The notes below the pieces were generated by a model, which worked only from the letters and a program-made list of their open reading frames with translations, did no database searches and was not told the DNA's origin. A stretch of DNA of 64,000 bases from Microbacterium timonense. GTDB taxonomy: Bacteria > Actinomycetota > Actinomycetes > Actinomycetales > Microbacteriaceae. Below, one piece after another: positions 52,363-61,724 of this stretch; position 1 is the first letter of the stretch; each line of letters opens with the position of its first letter. A program made the position numbers and the translations under genes. Where the stretch lies: contig NZ_OLMV01000005.1 in assembly GCF_900292075.1 (NCBI RefSeq), positions 124,001 through 188,000 on the forward strand, given 5' to 3'.

Positions 52363-52545
52363 GCGCGCCCGCAGGCAACGCGCTGCCCGGTTGACCAGCC
52401 GTTTCATTCGATCTGGGTGATGTCGCCTTCGGGCGCTCGGGGCCACGGTAGGCGGGAGCGCTGACGCGCGGTCGGTTCGGGGGAGACGAGCACCGCATCG
52501 AACTGCGACGTTTTCGGGGGGCCGCGGCGCGGACGGGAGGATGTC

Positions 52546-55500
52546 GTGCTCAAACGCGCGTGGATAGTCGCGGCGGTCGTCGCCTTGACGGCTGGACTGC
52601 TGTCGCCGGGCGTCGCATCGGCGGCGCAGGGCAGTCTCATCAGCGGGGTGGCCTGGGCAGATGCGAATCGTGATGGCCTGCGCACCCCGGACGAGTCCGT
52701 CAAGCCGGGCGTCACCGTCGAGCTTCTGTCGTCGCCTTCCGGACCCGTCGTCAGGACGACGACCACGGGGACGAACGGCGGCTACAGCTTCGCCAACATG
52801 GCCGACGGCAGCTACTACGTCCGGGTTGTCGCACCAGGTGCCCATCGCTTCCCCGACAGCGCCGCGGGACAGAACGTGTTCGCGCGCGCCGAGATCCCCA
52901 CCACCGGAAACCCGGAGCGCGGCATCACGGGCCCGGTCGCCATCGCGGGACCCACGCAGGTGACGGCCCGGGATGCCGGGCTCCAGCCGATCGCCACCCT
53001 GAAGATCGATCGGCTGCAGATCCCGAGCTCGTGCGAGGGATATGCCACCACGGGAGCCGCACCGTGGGACCCCGCACCGGGGCCCGGGATGGACACCGGC
53101 CCCGACAACTGCCTGGTGCGGGTGGGTGACACGGTGCTGCAGAACTACTCCGGTGTCGCTGACGGGCCTTCCCGCCGCCGTCACCGTGCCCAACGTGGTC
53201 ATCGAGATGACGATCAACCCCGTGGCCGACCCGGAAGACCCGTCGGATGTCGCCGACGCGCGGCTGCGGCTCTCTGGCCCGGGCACCAACGGCCTGCCGG
53301 CGGGATGCCTCGCCGCAGAGAACGGCGCGAATCCGGCCTCGTCCGCCGTCACCAGACCCGATGGCTCGATCGTGGTGGTGTGCAATCTCGGGCCCATGTC
53401 GTCGAACGTGGGCAGCGTGCAGCTGGCGTATCGCTTCGCGGACAACACCCCCATTCCCGGCTTCGCCGACGTCACGGCACGCGCGTACACGGGTCAGGAC
53501 GACGCCGCGGAGTCCGGCTCCGTGCGCGGTCCCGTCGTGGAGGTCACCGGGACGGCGGAATGGGAGGCGAAGAAGTCTCTCCAGAATGGGCCGATCCGTG
53601 CCACGCGGACGATCAACGGCGTCCCCACGCTCGGGTTCGATCACTACTACTGGATCGACATCGACAACCTCCGCGGCGCGGGGGGTTCCGAGCTGGATTG
53701 GCCCATCACGCTCACCGACCGCATGACGCAGTTCCCCAACGCCATCCTCCACTACTGCGCGGGGCGTCAACGACCGGGCGACGATCGCTTCGAGACCGAC
53801 TGGACGGTCACGTGCCCGAAGAACGAGGCCGCCGGAGCGGACGGCTGGCCGATCACCGTCTCCAAGCCGGCCAACTCGCCTTACGAATCAGCGCACATCC
53901 TGGTGGGCACCTTCGTGCCGGCCACCGACGCGTATCGCGCCGTCGACGCGGGGTGGCAGCCGGGCGACGCACCCCCGGCGGGCACGGTGGCGTGGGAGAA
54001 CCGGATCGAGCACACCGACGGCTGGCACATGATCGGAGGTCAGCCGAACAACCCCCCAGGTGGCAGCGCCCCCGGGTTCGAACCCGGCTGGGACGGCACG
54101 ACCGCAACCGGCGACAACGTGGTGAGCCGGCAGTTCCCGACGACAACCCCCCGGTGGGACCTGCAGAAGGGCAACACCGCCCTGGCGCCGCAGTTCCAGC
54201 AGCGCGACCTCGACAACGATCCGGCGACACCGGCCACTCCCGGTTTCGTCGTGCAGTACGCCTTCAACATCTCCGAGTCGGGCGGCAGCCTCATCACCAG
54301 CAATATCGACGACCTCGCGTTCAAGGACGTGATGACGCAGTACCCCGACGCGGTGCTGCTGTCGTGCAGCCCGAGCACCGGAAACTTCAACACCGGCACG
54401 CCGACGTGCGAGACGGGCCCTCAGCCGGCGGACGGGTGGGACATGAGCTTCACGCCCAACTCCAACGGCAACACCACGAAGAGCAACACCTGGACGGCGC
54501 TCTTCTTCGTGCCCACCCCGAGCATCCCCGATCCGTGCCGCGCGAACGTGAACGACACGTTCTCGGTGCGCAACGAGGCGCGTGACACCGACGGGTGGAC
54601 GGCAGGCGGCTGGCTCGTCAACGACACGGGCCGGGAACCCGGATGGGACGGCAACACCGCCACGGGGAACAACGTGGCCACGCGCACATTCACTGTGCGC
54701 AGCACGGTCAGCGACTGCGGCACGCTCCAGGGCGACAAGCAGTACGAGGGGATCACGGGCGGATTGACGGCGTGGAATCAGTTCTCGCTCGGCGATGTCG
54801 TGAACTCCCACGTATGGACCTCCGCGACCACCGCCAGGATCTCGGTCACCGACCCGATGCTGTGCGACGTGTTCGATGTATCGGTGTGGCGGATCTCGGG
54901 TGACCCGCTCACACCCGTCACCGGCGCCGATCCGAACCCCCACCTGCAGGACTACACCGGCAATCCGGGCTTCGATCGCAACGACTACGTGATCGAATAC
55001 GCGGTCGGCACGAACGCCGTCGACACACAGACGGGCGGGGGCAATGGGCTCGACAACTCCGCGAACGTCACCGAGGTGCGTGCCTGCCGAGACGAGGACG
55101 GACCGTGGACCACCGATCCCGCCGCGATGTTCGGTGCCGACTGGCGGGACGAGGTGAACATGGTCCGGGTGCGGCCCGTGATCGCCGGGCACGTCGAGAC
55201 GGGTCCCTTCACGCTCGGGCTGTACCTGCCGCTGCAGTCGCGCTGGCAGTACAACGGGGGTCCCAACGCGGGCGAAGACATCCCGCAGGGCGTCCTGCTG
55301 AACAACTCCGGCGGCTTCTATGAGACGGGCCAGAACGGCGCGATCGTCTGGACCGATGTCTCCCGTCAGCTGGCCGCCAACCTCCCCCTGGTCGGCTACA
55401 AGCGCTACACCAACGGGGCCGGCAACGCGTGGGTCGACAACGGAACCATCGCCTCCGGGCAACGCGTCCAGTCGTGGACGGAGCTGTCGGCGGATGCCCC

Positions 55501-58500
55501 CACCCAGGACAACGGCAACTACCCGGCCCGAGGCGTGCAAGCGCCCGGTGCGCAGGACACCCGCGGGTTCCCGGTAGACAGCCCCACCGTCTGCGACACG
55601 TTCGATGTCTCCGTCCTCGCGATCGATGGGCCCGCCTCCGCGGCATCCTCCATCGGCCTCGACAATCCCGGCGACTACGTCATCGAGTACGCCGCAGGGT
55701 CCAACGCCGTCAACACGCAAGCGGGCCCGCAGGCCGGCGGACTGTACCCCGTCGACCGCTCCTCGCTCGTCGCCGACAACACGAACTGCCGCAGCCACTC
55801 CGGTCCGTGGCAGACGGATCCGACGGCATTCGGGGCGGATTGGCGTGACAGGGTCAACATGGTGCGCGTGCGTCCCGCCGACCCGGCGCACACCGAGCAC
55901 GCGGGCTTCGTGCTCTCGCTGAAAGTGCCCCTTCGGGTCCGCAGCGTCTACAACGGCGGCCCGAACAGCGGCGAGCCCATGCTCACCGGCATTCGCCTGT
56001 CGAACGTCGGCGGCTGGTCGCAGGGACCCCGAGGCGACGGCTGGAACCTCATGCAGAAGGAGCTGCGCTATCAGGGCATGCGACTGGCGGTTGCCAAGAC
56101 GGTCGGCCAGGCGACGTATCTGCCGGGTCAGGACGCCATCTGGAACCTGAGCATCGGCATCAACGACGCGGCCGTCGGCGCGGTCATGGAGAACGTCCGC
56201 GTCATCGACACCGTCCCCGCGGGGCTCATCTACAACCCCGTCTGCACGCAGTCGCGACTGCCGGCAGGGGTGACCGTCAGCTACAACGCCGCGACTCGGG
56301 AGGTGATCTTCTCGCTGGGCGATATCACCGCGACCGCGGCGAACTACTGGGTGCGCACGGGCGCGACCGCCTTGCAGCTGTGCGCCACGCTCGAGACGGT
56401 CGCGCAGCCGGGCGACACGTATGTCAACACCGTGAGGGCGGAATCACCCAGTTCTCAGAACACGCCGACCGCCACCGCGACCACGCGCGCGACAGGCTCC
56501 GGTCAGCTGGGACTGGTCAAGACGGTGGACAAGCCGTTCGTCGCCAGCGGCGAGACGTACACCTGGTCACTGGACTGGGCCAACACGTCTACCGTCATCT
56601 CGTACCAGCCCACCGACCTCATCGACGTGCTGCCGTGGAACGGCGACGGGCAGGCCGGCGTCGGCTCCGCCCGTGACCAGTACGCCTCCGACTACGAGGG
56701 TGTCGTGCAGTTGACCGGTGCGCTCGCGGCGCCGACGTTCGTCCGCGGCGGTGCCGGGAGCGTCGCGGGAACGTGGTATTACGCGACGAGCGCGCCCGCC
56801 ACGCTCAGCCACGACCCCCGGGATCCGGCGAACGCGGATCCCGCGGCCCCCGGTGGCCTGTGGCGCACCGCTGCGGAGATCACCGACTTCGATGATGTGA
56901 CGGCGGTGCGCTTCGTGGCCGCGGAGTGGCTCGGGACCGGGACCCGCGTGCGCGCCCTCATCCCGATGGTCTCGACGAGCACCGACCTGGACAACGTGTA
57001 CGTCAACCGCGCGATGATCTACTCGCCGACGTTCCCCACCCAGCCGCTTCTCTCGAGCGAGCCGTACGTGCTCATGCCGGGCTTCACCTTGGGCGATCTG
57101 GTCTGGATCGACCGCAACGGAAACGGGAGGTTCGATGCCGGCGAGCAGGGCGCCGCCGGCGTGACCGTGCAGGTGCGGGACGCCGACGGCGAAGTCGTCG
57201 CGTCGGCCATCACGGACGCGCAGGGACGCTGGTCGGTCGCGAAGATCCCGGCGGGCCGGTACACCGTGCACATTCCCGCCGCGATGTTCCGTGCCGGCGG
57301 CCCGCTGGCCGACCACGTCGTGCGCACGGTGGGATCCAGCGACGCGAACGACCCCAACGAGACCGCGGACAACAACAACACAGCCACGCCCGATCCCGAG
57401 TCGACCGGGCTCAGCAGCACTCCCGTGACGCTGTCGTACCGGTACGACGGTGGCCGCCTGATCGGAGCCGACGGTCCGACCGGCGAGGACGTCGCAGGAC
57501 TGGCGCCACCGCTGATCCCGGACGCCTTCAGCACCTTCTCCGTCGACCTCGCGCTCCTGCCTGAGCCCGCCATCGACATCGAGAAGTCGACGAACGGGCA
57601 GGACGCCGACGAGCCGACAGGCCCCTACATCCCTCTCGGCGGCGAGGTGCGGTGGACCTACGTCGTCACCAACACGGGTGCGGTGGATCTGACGGACATC
57701 GAGGTGACCGACGACAAAGTGGACCCGGAGTCCATCGAGTGCTCGGGCACCGGCACCAACTTCGTGCCCGGACCTCTGGCACCGGGCGGCGCGTTCAGCT
57801 GCACCGCCACGGGAGTGGCGACGGCCGGACAGTACGAGAACACGGGCACGGTCACGGCGCTGGACCCGACGGCGACCGAGGTCACCGACGACGACCTCTC
57901 GCACTACTTCGGGTGGGTGCCCGAGGTCGACATCGAAAAGGCCACGAACGGGGCCGACGCCGACGAGGGCACCGGACCGACGGTGGCCGTCGGCAGCCCC
58001 GTGCGGTGGACGTACGTCGTCACCAATACCGGGAACGTTCCGTTGACGAATGTCACCGTCACCGACGACATGGTGGATGCCGCGGTCATCGACTGCGGTG
58101 GCACGGGCAGCAACGTGATTCCCGGGCCGCTTGCCCCCACCGCGTCGGTCACCTGCGTGGCGACCGGTTCCGCGGTGGCAGGACAGTACGTCAACGCCGG
58201 CAGCGTGACCGGCACGGCCCCGACGACGACGAGCCCGGAGGGCGAACCCGAGGAGCCACCGCTGGAGGTGACGGACCGCGATCTCTCGCACTACTTCGGG
58301 GCGGCGCCGACGATCGACATCGAGAAGGCGACCAACGGCGAGGACGCGGATGAGGCGCCCGGTGTGCGGGTCTCCGAGGGGGCGGCGATCACCTGGACGT
58401 ACGTGGTGACCAACACGGGAAACGTGGCGCTGAGGGACATCGTCGTGACCGATGACAAGATCGCGGCGTCGCAGATCGACTGTGACGGCACCGGCCAGAA

Positions 58501-59557
58501 CGTGATCACGGGGCCGCTCGAGCCGGGCGCGTCCTTCACCTGCATCGCGCAAGGGCTCGCAGCCGCCGGCCAATACGAGAACACCGGCACCGTCACCGCC
58601 GCGGGACCACAGCTGACCGGTGAGGACGGGGAACCGGAGCCTCCCGCGGAGGTGACCGACGAAGATCTGTCGCACTACTTCGCCGCCGCGCCCGCCATCG
58701 ACATCGAGAAGTGGACCAACGGGGCCGATGCCGATGCCGTGCCCGGCCCCTTCGTGATGGTGGGCGGCTCGGTGCGCTGGACGTACACCGTGACCAACGT
58801 CGGCAATGTCCCTCTCATGAGCATCACGGTGACCGACGATCAGGTCGACGCCGCTGACATCGACTGCGACGGCACCGGCGCGAACCTCATCGCCGGACCG
58901 CTGGCGCCCGGCGCCTCCTTCACGTGCGTCGCGGCGGGAACGGCCACCTCCGGGCAGTACGTCAACACGGGGGCGGTGTCGGGAGTGGATCCCGATCAGC
59001 AGCAGGTGACCGACGAGGACCCGTCGCACTACTTCGGCGCCGTCCCCGGTGTCGACATCGAGAAGTCGACGAACGGACAGGATGCCGATGACGCGCCCGG
59101 AGTGCACGTCGGGGCCGGGAGTGTGGTGGAGTGGACGTACGTGGTGACCAACACCGGCAACGTCCCGCTCACCGACATCTCGGTAGCCGACGACAAAGTG
59201 CCGGCCGGTGACATCTGGTGCGGTGGCGTGCAATCCCACGTCGTCCCGGGCCCGCTCCAGCCCGGTGATTCGTTGACCTGCAACGCCTTCGGAAGCGCCA
59301 TCGCGGGCCCGTACGCGAACCTCGGCACGGTCACCGCCGAGGTCCCCGGGCTCGATGTGGTCATCACCGATGAGGATCCCTCCCATTACACCGGCTTCGC
59401 GGCGGGACCCCCGACTCAGCCGGCGCCCGCGGCCGTTGCGGGGCTGCCGGTGACTGGTGGTGCGGCGATTCCGATCGCGTCGATCGTCGGCGGTTCCGTG
59501 CTGGCACTGGTGGGCGGGCTCCTGGTGGTGATCGGACGCCGGCGGCGCAAAGCTTGA
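52546..59557 (+). pseudogene. Giant LPxTG surface protein with SdrD_B and DUF11-type repeats, frameshifted
   Basis: Joined across a one-base frameshift near 53152, this gene encodes about 2336 residues. GTG 52546 follows GGGAGG; the signal peptide ends near ASAAQ. It contains an SdrD_B-like domain (about 30-115), two duplicated beta domains (55-kb region), a second SdrD_B-like domain (about 1513-1590), five ~120-residue DUF11-like repeats (1676-2284), and LPVTG at 2300-2304 before a hydrophobic helix and RRRRKA, a sortase signal. Frame 1 is coding up to DTVLQNYS and frame 2 continues from SLTGLPAAVTV, so deletion of one G at 53152-53153 would restore it. It may be a true pseudogene, a phase-variable gene or a sequence error. 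Confidence 0.85.
57572..59398 (+). repeat. Five tandem DUF11-like domain repeats
   Basis: Copies start at 57572, 57926, 58313, 58697 and 59051, spaced 354, 387, 384 and 354 bases. Each begins (I/V)DIEKxTNGxDAD, continues with WTYVVTNTGN, and ends with T(D)xDxSHYF. They form an extended stalk before the wall anchor. The 387/384 copies carry about 10 extra residues near their ends. Confidence 0.92.
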
Positions 59558-59560
59558 AGC

Positions 59561-60382
59561 ATGGACGACACGCCACACATCGACCGCGCCGCCGCCCTCC
59601 TTGCGCTGCACTCGGGACCGGGGTTCGTGATCCCCAACGCGTGGGATGCGGGTTCGGCGCGAATCCTCGAGCAGGCCGGGTTCCCCGCCATCGCGACCAC
59701 CAGCGCCGGGGTCGCCTGGTCGCTGGGTGTTCCCGACGGCGGAGGACTGGATGCGGATCGCATGTTCGAGCGGATCGCCGAGATCGTCGCGGCCGTGCAG
59801 GTCCCGGTCAGTGCCGACCTGGAGGCGGGATACGGCGACCATCCCGAAGACGTCGCCCGCACGGTCGCGCGGGCGGTCGGACTCGGCGCCGCAGGCGCGA
59901 ATCTCGAGGACGCGGTGGCGGGCCGGCTGTTCGGGATCGACGAGGCCGCCGAACGCGTGGCCGCCGCACGGGCGGCCGCGCCCGCAGGCACCTTCGTGCT
60001 CAACGCGCGGACGGACGCCTACTTCGTCGACACCCTCGAGGGCGATCCGTTCGCCGAGACGGTGGAACGGGCACGCCGGTACGTGGATGCCGGCGCCGAC
60101 GCGATCTTCGTTCCCGGCGTCGATGACCCGGACGCCATCCGTCGCCTGGCCGCGGAGATCCCCGCACCGCTGAACCTCGTGGCCGGCCTCACACCGACCG
60201 TCATCCCTGCACCGTCGCTCTTCCAGCTCGGCGTCCGGCGCGTGAGCATCGGAGGAGGGCTGGCCCGAGCAGTGCTCAGTGCGGTGGAACGCGCCGGGCG
60301 GGAACTGCGTGAGACGGGAACCCTCGGGTTCCTCGACGGCGCGATGCCGTATCGGGAGGCGCAGCGCCGGTTCGGCGCCTGA
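59561..60382 (+). CDS. Isocitrate lyase/PEP mutase family protein
   Basis: A 273-residue (beta/alpha)8 enzyme. PNAWDAGSARILEQAGFPAIATTSAGVAWSLG, VSADLEAGYGDHPEDV and GANLEDAV carry the metal-binding acids; LNARTDAYF follows. The KKCGH motif of isocitrate lyases is absent, so it belongs to the PEP phosphonomutase/oxaloacetate hydrolase-like branch. ATG 59561 lies three bases after the surface-protein stop, but their functions appear unrelated. Confidence 0.85.
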   Translation: MDDTPHIDRAAALLALHSGPGFVIPNAWDAGSARILEQAGFPAIATTSAGVAWSLGVPDGGGLDADRMFERIAEIVAAVQVPVSADLEAGYGDHPEDVARTVARAVGLGAAGANLEDAVAGRLFGIDEAAERVAAARAAAPAGTFVLNARTDAYFVDTLEGDPFAETVERARRYVDAGADAIFVPGVDDPDAIRRLAAEIPAPLNLVAGLTPTVIPAPSLFQLGVRRVSIGGGLARAVLSAVERAGRELRETGTLGFLDGAMPYREAQRRFGA

Positions 60383-60433
60383 CCGCGGCATCCGCCCCCC
60401 TTACGGCGTCGAGACGCCGATCGGCCCGCTCGG

Positions 60434-61543
60434 TCATCGCGGTGCGACGGCGGCGCTCGACTCGCGCGGGTACAGCACCGGCAGCACGTGGGTGCGCTGC
60501 ACCGGCCTGCGGGATCCCTCGGTCAGACGATCCACCATCGCCTGCACCGCGAGCCTGCCGATGTGCTGCTTCGGCGGTCGCAGCGCTGTGATGGGCGGCT
60601 CCGCGCTCTCGGCCACCTCGTCGTCGTAGGCCACCACGGCGAGATCCTCCGGAATGGCCCAGCCGTGGTCCCGCGCATACTGCTGCAGCAGCACCGCCTG
60701 CGGATCGTTGTGGATCAGCAGGGCGGTCGTCCGAGTACGGCGGCACTGCTCGAGCAGATCGGACACGAGCGCCTCGCGGGCGACACCGTCGAGGGAGTCG
60801 ATGGTCGCATCCACGTCGACGAGGCACTCCAGACCCAGTTCGCCGACCGCACGATCCCACCCGCGCCGCAGCTGCCACGACGTGGGGGAGCCGGCGGAGG
60901 TCAGGATGCCGACGCGACGGTGCCCGAGCGCGGCCAGATGGTCCGCGGCCAGAGAGCCGCCGAACACGTGGTCGGTCGTCACCCACTCGAGGCTCGTGAG
61001 GGCCAGCGCCGAGGGGACGCGTCGCTCGGCCAGCACCACCGGGATCGGCAGGGCCTCGAGCCAGTGCAGCAGCGCCCGGCCGTCGGGCCCCTGCGTCTCC
61101 GGCGCGACGATGAGCCCGTGCAGGCTCCCGGACTCGACGAGCGAGGAGATCTGCCGGCGCTGGTCGTCGACGGAGTAGCTCGCGCCGCGGAGGATCAGCT
61201 GCACTCCGAGCTCGGTCGCCGCGGCGCGCGCCCCGATGATGACGTGTGGCCAGTAATACGTGAGGGAGGGCACCACCATCCCGACACGGAATCGGATCGC
61301 GGCGCCCGACGGCGAGGCGGGCACCGTCGTGTCCAGGCGGCTGCGCAGCGTCGCCCCGCCGTGCACACGCGTCACCAGACCCCGGTCGGCGAGGTGGCCG
61401 ATGTCACGCCGGATCGTCAGCTCCGAGACGCCGAGTTCGCGGGCCAGGTCTGCCACGCGGACCGCGCCCGTCCGCCGCAACTCGTCGAGGATGTGCTCGC
61501 GGCGTGAGAGCCCGAACGCCGGGGGGTCTGACGGCTGTTCCAT
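60434..61543 (-). CDS. Hybrid regulator: DeoR-type HTH fused to LacI-type sugar-binding domain
   Basis: A 369-residue regulator. Residues about 14-70 form a DeoR HTH (RREHILDELRRTGAVRVADL, ELGVSELTIRRDIGHLADRG, RVHGGATL). From about 90 onward the protein is a LacI-like periplasmic-binding fold (GMVVPSLTYYWPHVIIGARA ... TTDHVFGGSLAADHLAALGHRRVGI ... LPVLYPRESSA). The DeoR phosphosugar-isomerase domain is missing. ATG 61543 is chosen. It is divergent from the GH59 gene and very probably controls it. Such DeoR-HTH/Peripla_BP_3 hybrids occur in actinobacteria. Confidence 0.88.
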   Translation of the reverse strand: MEQPSDPPAFGLSRREHILDELRRTGAVRVADLARELGVSELTIRRDIGHLADRGLVTRVHGGATLRSRLDTTVPASPSGAAIRFRVGMVVPSLTYYWPHVIIGARAAATELGVQLILRGASYSVDDQRRQISSLVESGSLHGLIVAPETQGPDGRALLHWLEALPIPVVLAERRVPSALALTSLEWVTTDHVFGGSLAADHLAALGHRRVGILTSAGSPTSWQLRRGWDRAVGELGLECLVDVDATIDSLDGVAREALVSDLLEQCRRTRTTALLIHNDPQAVLLQQYARDHGWAIPEDLAVVAYDDEVAESAEPPITALRPPKQHIGRLAVQAMVDRLTEGSRRPVQRTHVLPVLYPRESSAAVAPR

Positions 61544-61574
61544 GATCGGCTCAGCGTACAAGCGTGATCGAATT

Positions 61575-61590
61575 CGTTCAACACTGAACG
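61575..61590. promoter_or_regulatory. Operator in the GH59 divergent promoter (CGTTCAACACTGAACG)
   Basis: Arms CGTTCA/TGAACG are exact with a 4-base spacer. On the minus strand the neighbourhood also reads AATCGAACA then AATCGTTCA, a direct repeat typical of DeoR-type sites. It is 32 bases upstream of the regulator start and about 135 bases upstream of the glycosidase. Confidence 0.7.
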
Positions 61591-61724
61591 ATTGTGTTCG
61601 ATTTGCTTCCCGCATCCGTGCTCCGCGGAGGATGATCTCGCTGCGGGCACGCGGTCGTGCCCGTGTGTGCGGCCCGGGACCCGACCAGGCCGCACGGGTG
61701 AAGCCCTGCGAACGGAGAATGCAG

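Noticed and set aside
57572..59398. Regular repeats considered as a CRISPR array
   Set aside because: Units are 354-387 bases and fully coding, with no short identical repeat plus unique spacer pattern. No other array-like structure was seen.
56567..60391. A 1274-codon open frame on the minus strand across the surface-protein repeats
   Set aside because: It is the complement of a clear repeat protein with signal peptide and sortase signal; its composition (Arg, His, Gly, Val) is that of a GC-driven antisense frame with no domain.
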